Source: Paracoccaceae bacterium
Lineage (GTDB): Bacteria; Pseudomonadota; Alphaproteobacteria; Rhodobacterales; Rhodobacteraceae
Assembly (NCBI GenBank): GCA_026995265.1
Contig: JALWPC010000534.1
Location: 1-44,869, forward strand
Direction: 5' to 3'
Length of the DNA: 44,869 bases
Every line of letters starts with the position of its first letter. Position 1 is the stretch's first letter. The notes under the pieces were generated by a model. The model made no database searches, had not been told where the DNA came from, and was given only the letters and a program-made list of their open reading frames with translations. The position numbers and the translations under genes are program-made. This document shows, in pieces, positions 1-9,169 of this stretch.

Positions 1-1
1 A

Positions 2-73
2 GCCAAAGTCATCGTGAACTGCCTTAACCGATTCACAGCACATGGAATGCCTGTGAGCGTGAAAATCCAATGA
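2..73 (+). CDS. Possible 3' end of an unidentified upstream gene (partial)
   Basis: A reading frame is open from the first bases of the window to a TGA at 71-73. It gives 23 residues ending in HGMPVSVKIQ. It could be the C-terminus of a gene that starts outside the window. I do not recognise it, and so short an open frame can occur by chance. Positions 74-246 that follow hold no gene I can support and probably contain the leader and promoter of the polyamine operon. Confidence 0.25.
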   Translation, partial: AKVIVNCLNRFTAHGMPVSVKIQ

Positions 74-246
74 CTGGCTTGGGAAAGGGGAAATCCGTCT
101 CAACGATCTTATATGCAACAACGCCTGATTTTATTCGCACTGCATTCGCCGGTTTTCGGGCTGAGTCATAAGGGAATACCCTTGCCAACAGGACTTGACT
201 TCCCGGCCTCTTCCCCGCAACTCTGCCTCATGCACAGGAGCCGATT

Positions 247-1530
247 ATGCCAACCACCCCCGCAATGATCCGCGCCGCCATATGTGACCTTAACGGTATT
301 TGGCGCGGCAAGCTCATGCCTGCCACCCAGCTTGAAAAAGTGATGGGCGGCAGCTTGCGGATGCCCTGTTCCGTGCCAGCCATCGACATTTTTGGCGAGG
401 ACGTGGCCGACAGCCCACTGGTGTTCAAATCCGGCGACGCTGACTGCCTCTGCCTCCCCACCCCGCGCGGCCCGCTGCCCGAGCTTTGGCAAAGCGGCGC
501 GGCGCAGTTTGTGCCGGTGGTGATGGCCGGAGAGGGCGGCACCCCGTCCGCCATCGACCCGCGCCAAATTCTGGCCGCCGTAGCAGAGAAGCTCAAGGCG
601 CAGGGGCTAACCCCTGTAATGGCCATCGAGATGGAGTTTTACCTGGTCATGCCCGGCCCCACGCCGCCGCAGGCCGGGGCGCAGATGCTGGCGCTTGACA
701 ATGTCGATGACCACGGCGCGTTTTTCGAGGCGGTCTACGGGGCATGCGCTGCCTATGGCATACCCGCCGATGCTGCTATTTCCGAGGGTGGGGCGGGGCA
801 GTTCGAGATCAACCTTCTGCATGGGCCCAACCCTCTGACGGTGGCCGATAACGCGGTGTTTTTCAAGCGCATCGTGAAGGGGGTGGCACGGGCGCAGGGG
901 CTGGAGGCCAGCTTTATGGCCAAGCCCTATCTGGGGCAGTCGGGCAGCGGCCTGCATGTGCATTTCAGCCTGCTGGACGGGGCCGGAAACAACCTGTTTG
1001 ACGATGGCACCGAGGCGGGCAGCGACACCCTGCGCCATTGTGTGAACGGGCTGTTGCGCCTGATGCCCGCCTCCACCCTGATCTTCGCGCCGCACCTGAA
1101 TTCCTATCGTCGCCTCAGGCCCAACAGCCACGCGCCTACGGGCATTGGCTGGGGATACGAGAACCGCACCAGTGCGATTCGCATTCCCGGCGGCAACCCC
1201 GAGGCGCGGCGCATCGAGCACCGCGTGGCCGGGGCGGATGCCAACCCCTACCTGCTGCTGGCTGCATTGCTGGCGGGGGTGCTGGAAGGGCTGGAGCGGC
1301 CCGCCGACCCGCCCGCCGCCACCACGGGCAACGCCTATGAGGCGGGGCTGCCGCAGCTACCTGCCGACTGGGCGGCGGCGATTTCGGCCTTTGAAAGCAG
1401 CGATGCCCTCAAGGCCCGCCTCAACCCGCAATTTGTCGAGGTGTTTGCCGCCATGAAGCGCCAGGAGTTCAACCGCTTCGCCCACCGGATGAGCGCCTTC
1501 GAGGTGGAGACCTACCTGACCACCCTCTGA
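247..1530 (+). CDS. Glutamine-synthetase-family ligase, probable gamma-glutamyl-polyamine synthetase (PuuA-like, short form)
   Basis: ATP-dependent ligase of the glutamine synthetase fold (427 aa), predicted to join glutamate to an amine such as putrescine in the cytoplasm. Visible GS landmarks are the metal ligands in EMEFYL (E128, E130), GAGQFEINL (E187), HVHF (H237, H239), NSYRRL (285-290) and the arginine-rich NRTSAIRIP. The flap glutamate that binds ammonium in true GS (GYEAP, E327 in E. coli) is replaced by His295 in NSHAP. This argues against ammonia as the substrate. The N-terminal domain is about 30 residues shorter than in the second paralogue at 5535. The start has AGGAG seven bases upstream. 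It lies first in a run with a polyamine ABC importer. The amine substrate is inferred from this context; other amines are possible. Confidence 0.85.
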   Translation: MPTTPAMIRAAICDLNGIWRGKLMPATQLEKVMGGSLRMPCSVPAIDIFGEDVADSPLVFKSGDADCLCLPTPRGPLPELWQSGAAQFVPVVMAGEGGTPSAIDPRQILAAVAEKLKAQGLTPVMAIEMEFYLVMPGPTPPQAGAQMLALDNVDDHGAFFEAVYGACAAYGIPADAAISEGGAGQFEINLLHGPNPLTVADNAVFFKRIVKGVARAQGLEASFMAKPYLGQSGSGLHVHFSLLDGAGNNLFDDGTEAGSDTLRHCVNGLLRLMPASTLIFAPHLNSYRRLRPNSHAPTGIGWGYENRTSAIRIPGGNPEARRIEHRVAGADANPYLLLAALLAGVLEGLERPADPPAATTGNAYEAGLPQLPADWAAAISAFESSDALKARLNPQFVEVFAAMKRQEFNRFAHRMSAFEVETYLTTL

Positions 1531-1604
1531 GGGTAAAATTTTGCTTGCTTTTGCTCCGCTTTCCCCGCCAAACTCCCCGTAGACATTCAACAGGGAGCCA
1601 TACC

Positions 1605-2693
1605 ATGAAAACTCGTATAACCACCGCGCTGATCGCACTGGCCGCCGCCGGGGCGGTTCAGGCGCAGGATAACGTGCTGCACGTTTATAACTGGTCGGAT
1701 TATATCGCCGAAGACACCTTGCAGAAGTTCACCGATGCCACCGGCATAGAGGTGACTTACGATGTTTATGACAGCAACGAGGTGCTGGAAGCCAAGATGC
1801 TGGCGGGCAATTCGGGTTATGATGTGGTGGTGCCCACCTCGGACTTCCTGCAACGCCAGATCGCGGCGGGGGTTTACATGCCACTGGACAAGAGCAAACT
1901 CCCCAACCTTGCCAATATGGACCCCGCCCTGATGGCCGGTGCCGCCGCCTATGACCCGGGCAATGAACACGCGGTGATCTATATGTGGGGCACCACGGGC
2001 ATTGGCTATAACACCAAGGCCGTGGCCGAGCGGCTGGGGGAAGATTACACCGTGGATAGCTGGGCGCTGGTGTTTGACCCGGACACCGTGTCCAAGCTCG
2101 CCGATTGCGGGGTGTCGATGCTCGATGCGCCCACCGAGATGATCCCGGCGGCGATGAACTATCTCGGGCTGGACCCGAACTCCACCAACAAGGCCGACCT
2201 GGAAGCGGGCGCGGCGCTGATCGAGAAGGTGCGGCCCTATATCCGCTATTTCCATTCCTCGCAGTATATCTCCGACCTCGCCAATGGCGACACCTGCGTG
2301 GCCGTGGGCTGGTCGGGCGATGTGTTCCAGGCGCAGGCGCGGGCGGACGAGGCCGAAAACGGCGTGGAGATCGCCTATGTGATCCCGAAAGAGGGGGCTT
2401 TGCAGTGGTTTGATATGCTGGCCATTCCGGCAGATGCACCGCACCCTGATCTGGCGCACAAGTTCATCAACTTCATCATGGACCCTCAGATCACCGCCGA
2501 TATTACCAACTATGTGTGGTATGCCAATGCCAATGCGGCCTCCATGCCGCTGGTGGATCCGGAGATCACCTCGGACCCGGGCATCTTCCCGACCGAGGCC
2601 GCCAAGGCCAACCTTTGGGCCTCGGTGCCCTATGATGCGCGCACCGACCGCCTGGTCACGCGGCTGTGGACACGGGTGAAAACCGGGCAATAA
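1605..2693 (+). CDS. potF: Polyamine ABC transporter periplasmic binding protein (PotF/PotD-like)
   Basis: Periplasmic solute-binding protein (362 aa) that should capture putrescine or spermidine for the PotGHI importer. The first 20 residues form a Sec signal peptide ending VQA, with mature protein starting QDN. The motif NWSDYI (W30, S31, Y33) matches the start of PotF/PotD proteins and includes amine-binding aromatics. WSGDVFQA and LQWFDML carry the tryptophans and aspartates that bind the diamine in the family. I chose ATG 1605 rather than an upstream ATG at 1545 because it begins the signal peptide and has AGGGAG eight bases ahead. A strong hairpin lies just downstream, before potG. The substrate specificity among polyamines cannot be read from the sequence. 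Confidence 0.9.
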   Translation: MKTRITTALIALAAAGAVQAQDNVLHVYNWSDYIAEDTLQKFTDATGIEVTYDVYDSNEVLEAKMLAGNSGYDVVVPTSDFLQRQIAAGVYMPLDKSKLPNLANMDPALMAGAAAYDPGNEHAVIYMWGTTGIGYNTKAVAERLGEDYTVDSWALVFDPDTVSKLADCGVSMLDAPTEMIPAAMNYLGLDPNSTNKADLEAGAALIEKVRPYIRYFHSSQYISDLANGDTCVAVGWSGDVFQAQARADEAENGVEIAYVIPKEGALQWFDMLAIPADAPHPDLAHKFINFIMDPQITADITNYVWYANANAASMPLVDPEITSDPGIFPTEAAKANLWASVPYDARTDRLVTRLWTRVKTGQ

Positions 2694-2700
2694 AATCATC

Positions 2701-2722
2701 GGGGGCGCCTTTGGGCGCTCCC
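2701..2722 (+). terminator. Intercistronic hairpin between potF and potG
   Basis: Nine-bp arms GGGGGCGCC (2701-2709) and GGCGCTCCC (2714-2722) enclose a TTTG loop; one pair is G-T. There is no long T run directly after. Such hairpins behind a binding-protein gene commonly protect its mRNA or partly terminate, giving more binding protein than membrane parts. That role is inferred. Confidence 0.6.
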
Positions 2723-2738
2723 AGCTTTTGGGGGGCAA

Positions 2739-3866
2739 ATGAGCGAGCATATTCTGGCTGCAGAAACAAAACCTTGGGTTAAAGGCACGGATAGACCCTT
2801 TGTGCGCATCAAGGGCATCACCAAAATGTTTGGCGACCTCGCCGCGGTCAAGGATGTGTCGCTGGACATTTACCGCGGCGAGCTGTTCTGCCTGCTCGGC
2901 GGCTCGGGCTGCGGGAAATCGACCCTGCTGCGGATGCTGGCGGGGTTCGAAACCCCGACCGGTGGCGCCATTGAAATTGACGGGCAGGACATGACCGGCG
3001 TGCCCGCCAACATGCGCCCCACCAATATGATGTTCCAGAGCTACGCCCTGTTCCCCCATATGAGCGTAGAGAAAAACGTGGCCTACGGGCTGCGGCGGGA
3101 AGGGGTGCCCAAAGGGGAGGCCATGCAGCGCACCGCTGACATGCTCGGCCTTGTCAAGCTCGACGGTTTTGCCCGCCGCAAGCCGCACCAGCTTTCCGGC
3201 GGGCAGCAACAGCGGGTGGCGCTGGCGCGGGCGCTGGTCAAACAACCCAAGCTTTTGCTGCTCGATGAGCCGTTGGGGGCGCTCGACAAAAAGCTGCGGG
3301 AGGAAACACAATTCGAGCTGATCCGCATTCAGGAAGAGCTGGGCGTGACCTTTATCGTGGTGACCCATGACCAGGAAGAAGCGATGACGCTCTCCACCCG
3401 CATCGGTGTGATGGACGCGGGCCGCATCGTGCAGGTGGGCGAGCCGCGCGAGATTTACGAGACCCCCAACAGCCGCTTCGTCGCCGATTTCATCGGTTCG
3501 GTGAATATTTTTGACGGCGAGGTGGATGTGGCCGCGCCGGACCTGATGCGGGTGAACACATCCGAAGGGCCGGTGATGTGCGAACCCGTGGCGGGGCTGA
3601 CGGCGCGCCAAAAGCTGCATATTGCCGTGCGCCCCGAGCGCATCCGGCTTTCGCGCACGCCCCTTGAGGCCGCCAACACCATGCAGGGGGTGGTCACCGA
3701 GGTGGCCTATATGGGCAACCTTTCGGTTTACCGTGTGCAACTGCCAAACGGGCAATGCCTGAAGGTCACCGCCGCCAACGGGCTGCACGAGGACAACCCG
3801 ATCACCTGGGATGAAACGGTGCATATCGGCTGGTCAGCCGCCGCCTGCAGGGTGCTGGTCAAATGA
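2739..3866 (+). CDS. potG: Polyamine ABC transporter ATP-binding protein (PotG/PotA-like)
   Basis: ATPase subunit (375 aa) that powers the polyamine importer at the inner face of the membrane. It shows Walker [10 protein letters not shown], the Q-loop in MFQSYALFP, the signature [14 protein letters not shown], Walker [13 protein letters not shown] and the H-loop VTHDQ. The C-terminal third (from about residue 250) is a TOBE-type regulatory domain including [15 protein letters not shown] stretch precedes the ATG at 2739. The stop codon overlaps the start of potH in ATGA (3863-3866), indicating translational coupling. Confidence 0.93.
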   Translation: MSEHILAAETKPWVKGTDRPFVRIKGITKMFGDLAAVKDVSLDIYRGELFCLLGGSGCGKSTLLRMLAGFETPTGGAIEIDGQDMTGVPANMRPTNMMFQSYALFPHMSVEKNVAYGLRREGVPKGEAMQRTADMLGLVKLDGFARRKPHQLSGGQQQRVALARALVKQPKLLLLDEPLGALDKKLREETQFELIRIQEELGVTFIVVTHDQEEAMTLSTRIGVMDAGRIVQVGEPREIYETPNSRFVADFIGSVNIFDGEVDVAAPDLMRVNTSEGPVMCEPVAGLTARQKLHIAVRPERIRLSRTPLEAANTMQGVVTEVAYMGNLSVYRVQLPNGQCLKVTAANGLHEDNPITWDETVHIGWSAAACRVLVK

Positions 3867-4738
3867 GGCTGGGGCGGCGCTTTGTGATTGCGGTCCCCAC
3901 CCTGTGGCTGCTGCTGTTTTTCATGGTGCCGTTTCTGGTGGTGCTGAAAATCTCGCTGGCCGAGCCGCGCATTGCCATTCCGCCCTATTCGCCCCTGTGG
4001 GAATGGGTGAATGGCAGCCTCAAGTTTAACATAAACCTCGAGAATTACAGCTATATGTGGGAGGATAGCCTTTATCTCAACGCTTACCTCTCCTCGATCA
4101 AAATCGCCGCCATTGCCACGCTGCTGACCCTTCTGGCGGGCTACCCGATGGCCTATTATATCGCCCGCAGCCCCGAGCCGCGCCGCTCTATCCTGCTGCT
4201 CTTGGTGGTGCTGCCGTTCTGGACGTCGTTTCTGCTCAGGGTTTATGCGTGGATTGGCATTCTGAAAACCAACGGGATTTTGAACGCGGTGCTGCTCTGG
4301 GCGGGAATTATTGATGAGCCGCTGGTTATCATGCAAACCGATGTGGCGGTGTATATCGGCATTGTTTACACCTATCTGCCGTTTCTGATCCTGCCGCTTT
4401 ACGCCAACCTTGTGAAGCTCGATGACACCCTGCTGGAGGCCAGCCGGGACCTCGGCGCCAGCCGCATGTCCAGCTTTTTCCGCATTACCCTGCCGCTCTC
4501 CATGCCCGGAATCATCGCCGGCTCGATGCTGGTGTTTATCCCCGTGCTGGGCGAATACGTGATCCCCGCGCTCCTTGGCGGGCCGGATACGCTGATGATC
4601 GGCAAGGTGCTGTGGAACGAGTATTTCAGCAACCGCGACTGGCCGGTGGCCTCGGCGGTGGCGATTGTGATGCTGGTGATCATGATGATTCCAATCATGA
4701 TCCTGCGCCGCGCCCAGGCGAGGGGGGCGGAAATATGA
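3863..4738 (+). CDS. potH: Polyamine ABC transporter permease (PotH/PotB-like)
   Basis: Inner-membrane permease (291 aa) with about six hydrophobic segments; the first spans roughly residues 8-28. The cytoplasmic EAA loop, EASRDLGASRMSSFF followed by RITLPLSMPGI, contacts the ATPase. It pairs with PotI to form the translocation path. It starts inside the potG stop (ATGA) and its own stop overlaps the potI start at 4735-4738, so the three genes are translated as a coupled unit. Confidence 0.92.
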   Translation: MRLGRRFVIAVPTLWLLLFFMVPFLVVLKISLAEPRIAIPPYSPLWEWVNGSLKFNINLENYSYMWEDSLYLNAYLSSIKIAAIATLLTLLAGYPMAYYIARSPEPRRSILLLLVVLPFWTSFLLRVYAWIGILKTNGILNAVLLWAGIIDEPLVIMQTDVAVYIGIVYTYLPFLILPLYANLVKLDDTLLEASRDLGASRMSSFFRITLPLSMPGIIAGSMLVFIPVLGEYVIPALLGGPDTLMIGKVLWNEYFSNRDWPVASAVAIVMLVIMMIPIMILRRAQARGAEI

Positions 4739-5526
4739 AGCTGCGCTTTACCCCCATCATGGCCCTTTTGGGCTATCTCTTCCTTTACGGCCCGATCATC
4801 TCGCTGGTGGTTTACAGCTTTAACAAAAGCAAGCTGGTGACGGTGTGGGGCGGCTGGTCCACCAAATGGTATGCCGAGCTGTTTGCCAATCAGCAGATCA
4901 TGGACGCCGCAAAGCTGAGCCTGAAAATCGCGGTGGTCTCGGCCAGCGTGGCCACGGTGCTGGGCACGATGATGGCCATGGTGCTGGTGCGCTTTAAGCG
5001 GGTGCGGGGCAAGGGGCTGATGGGGGGGATGGTGACCGGCCCTCTGGTGATGCCCGATGTGATCATCGGCCTGTCGCTGTTGCTGCTGTTCGTGGCTATG
5101 CAAAGCCTGATCGGCTGGCCCGCGGGGCGCGGGCTGACGACGATATTAATCGCCCATATCACCTTTAACATGGCTTATGTGGCCGTGGTGGTGCAGTCCC
5201 GCCTTTCCGATATGGATGACTCCATCGAGGAAGCGGCGCTGGACCTCGGGGCCTCGCCCGCGCGGGTGTTCTTTGACATCACCTTGCCGATGATCACCCC
5301 GGCGCTGGTCTCCGGCTGGCTTCTGGCCTTTACGCTTTCACTTGATGACCTCGTGATCTCCAGCTTCGTCTCCGGCCCCGGGGCCACCACCCTGCCGATG
5401 GTGATTTTCTCCAAGGTGCGCCTTGGGGTAAGCCCCGATATTAACGCCCTGGCCAGCCTGATTGTGCTGGCGGTGAGTATCGGTATAATCGTTTCGGCGC
5501 TCTTGATGCGCCAGAAACCGAAATAG
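4735..5526 (+). CDS. potI: Polyamine ABC transporter permease (PotI/PotC-like)
   Basis: Second inner-membrane permease (263 aa) of the importer. It begins MKLRFTPIMALLGYLF, a typical PotI/PotC N-terminus with an early membrane segment. The EAA loop reads EAALDLGASPARVFF then DITLPMITPAL. The frame is open further upstream (to 4612), but the ATG at 4735 overlaps the potH stop as ATGA and fits the family length, so I use it. The second GS-like gene follows after eight bases. Confidence 0.92.
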   Translation: MKLRFTPIMALLGYLFLYGPIISLVVYSFNKSKLVTVWGGWSTKWYAELFANQQIMDAAKLSLKIAVVSASVATVLGTMMAMVLVRFKRVRGKGLMGGMVTGPLVMPDVIIGLSLLLLFVAMQSLIGWPAGRGLTTILIAHITFNMAYVAVVVQSRLSDMDDSIEEAALDLGASPARVFFDITLPMITPALVSGWLLAFTLSLDDLVISSFVSGPGATTLPMVIFSKVRLGVSPDINALASLIVLAVSIGIIVSALLMRQKPK

Positions 5527-5534
5527 AGGCCCCC

Positions 5535-6905
5535 ATGTCGCTCCCCAAATCCATGCAGTATATCGCCAAAATGCCGGAATCCGTGGCGGAATGGCTGGAT
5601 GGCCGCCGTGTCGAGGAAATTGAATGCGTGATCGCCGATATGGCGGGGGTGTCGCGCGGCAAGGCGATGCCGAGCAAGAAGTTCAGCCGTGAAGAGCGGG
5701 TGTTCCTGCCCACCTCTATCTTTTTCCAAACCATTGACGGCCAATATGTGGATATGGAGATCGAGAACCAGTGGACCGAATCCGACATGCTTCTGGTGCC
5801 CGATTTCAGCACCGCCACCGCCGCCCCGTGGGCGGGGGATGTGACGCTTCAGGTGATCCATGACGTGCAGAATATGGACGGCTCGCCGGTGGAGCTGGTG
5901 CCGCGCAATGTGCTCAAACGGGTGCTGGATCTCTATAAGGCCGAGGGCTGGGAGCCGGTGGTGGCCCCCGAGCTGGAGTTTTACCTCACCAAGCCCAACC
6001 TCAACCCCAACCACCCGATCGAGCCGCCCATGGCGCGCACCGGTCGGCGGGTGGCCTCGCGGCAGGCCTATTCCATGGTGGCGGTGGATGATTACGGCAA
6101 GGTGATTGACGATATTTACGATTTCGCCGAGGCGCAGGGCTACGAAATCGACACCATCATTCAGGAAGGCGGCGCCGGGCAGATCGAGATCAACCTGATC
6201 CATGGCGACCCGATCCGGCTCGCCGACCAGGTGTTTTACTTCAAGCGGATGATCCGCGAGGCGGCGTTCAGGAATGATTGCTACGCCACCTTCATGGCCA
6301 AGCCGATGCAGGACGAGCCGGGCAGCGCCATGCACATCCACCACTCGGTGCTGGGGGCGGACGGGCAGAACATCTTCAACGGGCCCGATGACCAGCCCAC
6401 CGCGCTGTTCTACAGCTTCCTCGCGGGGCAGCAAAAATATGTGCCCAACGCCATCAGCCTGTTTGCGCCCTATGTGAATTCCTACCGCCGCTATGTGGCC
6501 TCCGGCTCGGCGCCGATCAATCTGGAGTGGGGCGAGGATAACCGCACCACGGGGATTCGGGTGCCGATTTCGAGCCCCGAAGCACGGCGGGTGGAGAATC
6601 GCGTGGTGGGGATGGATTGCAACCCCTACCTTGGCATTGCCGCCTCGCTGGCCTGTGGGTATTTGGGCATGAAGCAGGGGCTGAAGCCGCGCGGGCAGAT
6701 GACGGGGGAGGCCTACGGGGCCGACCACGGCTTGCCGCGCTCGCTTCTGGGGGCGCTGGATGCTTTCGAGCGCGCGCCGGACCTGCGGGCGGTGCTGGGC
6801 GAGGATTTCAGCGCTGTTTACAGCGCCCTGAAGCGCCACGAGGCGGAGGCGTTCCTGCAGGTGATCAGCCCGTGGGAGCGGGAGCATTTGTTGTTGAATG
6901 TGTGA
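5535..6905 (+). CDS. puuA: Glutamine-synthetase-family ligase, probable gamma-glutamylputrescine synthetase (PuuA-like)
   Basis: Full-length (456 aa) GS-fold ligase expected to make gamma-glutamylputrescine from glutamate, ATP and putrescine, the first step of the Puu pathway. It has the metal ligands in ELEFYL (E146, E148), GAGQIEINL (E218), the HIHH segment (H267, H269), NSYRRY and NRTTGIRVP. The ammonium-flap glutamate of true GS is Ser325 here (ASGSAP), consistent with an amine substrate. It is the last gene of the potFGHI run, eight bases after potI. It differs from the first paralogue at this flap (Ser versus His) and in N-terminal length, so the two may use different amines. Confidence 0.88.
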   Translation: MSLPKSMQYIAKMPESVAEWLDGRRVEEIECVIADMAGVSRGKAMPSKKFSREERVFLPTSIFFQTIDGQYVDMEIENQWTESDMLLVPDFSTATAAPWAGDVTLQVIHDVQNMDGSPVELVPRNVLKRVLDLYKAEGWEPVVAPELEFYLTKPNLNPNHPIEPPMARTGRRVASRQAYSMVAVDDYGKVIDDIYDFAEAQGYEIDTIIQEGGAGQIEINLIHGDPIRLADQVFYFKRMIREAAFRNDCYATFMAKPMQDEPGSAMHIHHSVLGADGQNIFNGPDDQPTALFYSFLAGQQKYVPNAISLFAPYVNSYRRYVASGSAPINLEWGEDNRTTGIRVPISSPEARRVENRVVGMDCNPYLGIAASLACGYLGMKQGLKPRGQMTGEAYGADHGLPRSLLGALDAFERAPDLRAVLGEDFSAVYSALKRHEAEAFLQVISPWEREHLLLNV

Positions 6906-6907
6906 GC

Positions 6908-6927
6908 GGTGGGCGCAAGCACCCACC
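6908..6927. terminator. Hairpin between convergent puuA and the hydrolase gene
   Basis: GGTGGG (6908-6913) pairs with CCCACC (6922-6927), and an inner GC-AA-GC closes the loop with one C/A mismatch. It fills the 22-bp gap between two converging stop codons. It probably ends transcription from both sides, although no T run follows on the plus strand. Confidence 0.5.
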
Positions 6928-7680
6928 CTACGCTTTGAGCTTTTCGGTAAAATAGCCCATCACCTCGGTTAGGGCATCACGGGTCGGGCTGCCATCTTCG
7001 CCGTTGAAATGCACCGTCAGCAGGGAATGCTTGTCCCCCTCGATTTCCCGCAGCTTTATCCGCTCGTGATCGCCGTTAAACGCCTTGTCCAGCGCCTCGA
7101 ATTTGGCGTGGGTGCAGAGCTTGTCGCCCTGAAAGCGAAAGACCAGCATCGGGCCTTTTTCATCCAGCCCCGCGCGGATTTCGGCGACATCGCCGGGCGA
7201 CATGTGCAGGGCGGAATTGGCCAAAAGCGGCAAGGAGGGCTGGGAGGCGACGCCCGCCAGCACGCTTTCATCGGCCATCATCGAAATGGCGAAATTGCCG
7301 GTGAGGCACATGCCGATGACGCCGATGCCCTGCACCTTGTGCGCATTCCGAAGCTCGGCCGCCAGGGCGCGGAGCCACCGGACCACGGGGCTGGTGCGGT
7401 GTTTGGCGAACACCGCGAATTCGCGGCGCATACAGAACACCCGCACGATGTTTCCGGCGAAAGACAGCCGCCCGATGGGGCCAAACAGGTGCGGCAGCAC
7501 CACGGTGAACCCCGCGGCGATCAGGTCTTCGGCCAGCCGGTTGGTTTCCACGCCAATGCCGGGCAATTCCTGAATGATCAGCACCACGGGGCCGCTACCT
7601 TTGGTGTAAACATCATGCGCCAGCGGTTTGCCATCCACGGCGTTGGTGGTGAAAACGGATTTTTCCCAGTCGGACAGCAT
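6928..7680 (-). CDS. Dienelactone hydrolase family protein (alpha/beta hydrolase)
   Basis: Cytoplasmic alpha/beta hydrolase of the dienelactone hydrolase family (250 aa). The likely triad is Cys in GMCLTGNF, Asp in RFQGDKL and His in GDKHSLLT; the Cys-Asp-His type is characteristic of this family. An early ELPGIG segment fits the oxyanion region. The gene runs against the polyamine genes, converging with puuA and divergent from the oxidoreductase at 7765. No aromatic-degradation genes are nearby, so the substrate is unknown. Confidence 0.85.
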   Translation of the reverse strand: MLSDWEKSVFTTNAVDGKPLAHDVYTKGSGPVVLIIQELPGIGVETNRLAEDLIAAGFTVVLPHLFGPIGRLSFAGNIVRVFCMRREFAVFAKHRTSPVVRWLRALAAELRNAHKVQGIGVIGMCLTGNFAISMMADESVLAGVASQPSLPLLANSALHMSPGDVAEIRAGLDEKGPMLVFRFQGDKLCTHAKFEALDKAFNGDHERIKLREIEGDKHSLLTVHFNGEDGSPTRDALTEVMGYFTEKLKA

Positions 7681-7764
7681 GTCATTCCCCTTGTGCTTTT
7701 CCGAAGGTTAGCATTGAATCCGCCGTTTGGGAACGGTTAGGGTAAGGCCAAGAAAGGGCACCCC

Positions 7765-9057
7765 ATGGACCTGCTTTACGCCAATGACAAACCGGGCCGC
7801 TACCCGAAATCCTACTGGGCCTCGGTAGCCACCCCGCTGGCCCCGTTTCCGCCGCTCAGGGGCGAGGTAACGGCGGATGTCTGCGTGGTGGGGGCGGGGT
7901 TTACGGGGCTCTCTTCGGCGCTGCATCTGGCAGAGGCGGGCTATAAGGTGGTGCTGCTGGAGGCCCAGCGGGTGGGCTTTGGCGCCTCGGGCAGGAATGG
8001 CGGGCAGGTTGGCTCGGGCCAGCGGGTGGAGCAGGATGAGCTTGAGAAGATGGTGGGAGAGGACACGGCCCGCGCGCTCTGGGAACTGGGTGAGGCCAGC
8101 AAGGCTTGCGTGCGGCGGCTGATTACCAAGCATGGGATTGAGTGCGACTGGCGCGACGGAATCATTCATGCCGAGCTGAAGCCCAAAAACCTGCACCACA
8201 GCCTCGCCTATGCCGAGATGCTGCAAACCCGCTATGGCTATGACGCGATTTCGGCGCTGGATGGGGCAGGCATTCGGGCGCATATCGGCACGGATGCCTA
8301 TTGCGGCGGCACGCTGGACATGGGCGCGGGGCATTTGAACCCGCAGAAATATGTGCTGGGGCTGGCGCGGGCGGCGCAAAAGGCGGGGGTGGCGATTTAT
8401 GAGGGCTCCAAGGCGCTCAGTTATACGGGGCCGAATGTGCGCACTGCCGAGGGGCGCGTGGCGGCGGAATTTCTGATTTTGGCGGGCAATGGCTATATGG
8501 GCGGGCTGTCCAAAAAGGTGGCCCGCCGGGTGATGCCGATCAATAACTATATCGTCGCCACCGAACCCTTGGGCGAGGCCATGGCCAAAAGCCTGATTGC
8601 CGAAGATGTGGCAGTGGCCGACAGCAAATTCGTGGTCAATTACTTTAAGCGCTCGGCGGATCACCGCATGGTTTTTGGTGGCGGCGAAAGCTATGGCTAC
8701 AAGTTCCCTGCTGACATCGCGGCCAAGGCGCAAAAGCCTATGCTGGAGATTTTCCCGCAGCTTGCGGGGGCAAAGATTGATTACGCATGGGGCGGCACCT
8801 TGGCCATCACCATGAACCGGATGCCGAATTTCGCCCGGCTTGCGCCGAATATCCTGAGCGCCTCGGGCTATTCGGGCCACGGGGTGGCAATGGCCAGCCT
8901 CGCGGGCGAGATTCTGGCGGAAACCATTCAGGGCACCAGTGAGCGGTTTGACCTGTTTGGCACCACAAAGCCCCCCCGCTTCCCCGGCGGCCCCGCCCTC
9001 AAAACCCCGCTTCTGGCGCTGGCGATGAGCTATTATGCCCTGCGGGACCGCATTTAG
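7765..9057 (+). CDS. puuB: FAD-dependent amine oxidase, probable gamma-glutamylputrescine oxidase (PuuB-like)
   Basis: DAO-family flavoprotein (430 aa) predicted to oxidise gamma-glutamylputrescine to the aldehyde, releasing ammonia and peroxide. The N-terminal Rossmann motif VVGAGFTGLSSALHLAE binds FAD, followed by LLEAQRVGFGASGRNGGQVG, a signature of PuuB/OrdL-type oxidases. The C-terminal YSGHGVAMASLAGE closes the FAD site. An AAAGGG ribosome site precedes ATG 7765. It sits 860 bp after puuA, separated by a reversed hydrolase gene, so it is a separate transcription unit of the same pathway. Other amino-acid or amine substrates in this broad family cannot be excluded. Confidence 0.85.
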   Translation: MDLLYANDKPGRYPKSYWASVATPLAPFPPLRGEVTADVCVVGAGFTGLSSALHLAEAGYKVVLLEAQRVGFGASGRNGGQVGSGQRVEQDELEKMVGEDTARALWELGEASKACVRRLITKHGIECDWRDGIIHAELKPKNLHHSLAYAEMLQTRYGYDAISALDGAGIRAHIGTDAYCGGTLDMGAGHLNPQKYVLGLARAAQKAGVAIYEGSKALSYTGPNVRTAEGRVAAEFLILAGNGYMGGLSKKVARRVMPINNYIVATEPLGEAMAKSLIAEDVAVADSKFVVNYFKRSADHRMVFGGGESYGYKFPADIAAKAQKPMLEIFPQLAGAKIDYAWGGTLAITMNRMPNFARLAPNILSASGYSGHGVAMASLAGEILAETIQGTSERFDLFGTTKPPRFPGGPALKTPLLALAMSYYALRDRI

Positions 9058-9121
9058 CGCTCTATTTGTCATAAAATAGATAATTCTTGCGCCTGCCGTT
9101 GCGTAAAGATTGACCAGAGGA

Positions 9122-9150
9122 TTGACGTATAAGTAAGCTGGCCCAAATAA
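9122..9150 (+). promoter_or_regulatory. Putative sigma-70 promoter of the fadL-like gene
   Basis: TTGACG (9122-9127) and AAATAA (9145-9150) are 17 bp apart, ahead of a strong GGGAGGAAGC ribosome site and ATG 9170. The -35 is good and the -10 is poor, so this is a candidate only. Confidence 0.4.
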
Positions 9151-9169
9151 AAATTTCTGGGAGGAAGCT

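Noticed and set aside
1587-3824. A 745-codon open frame on the minus strand opposite potF and potG
   Set aside because: It is antisense to two clear genes, has no recognisable domain and arises from the GC-rich third codon positions of the real genes. The same applies to long antisense frames opposite ecm (33233-35203), puuA (5175-6926), aglK (39217-40641) and smc (24222-25700).
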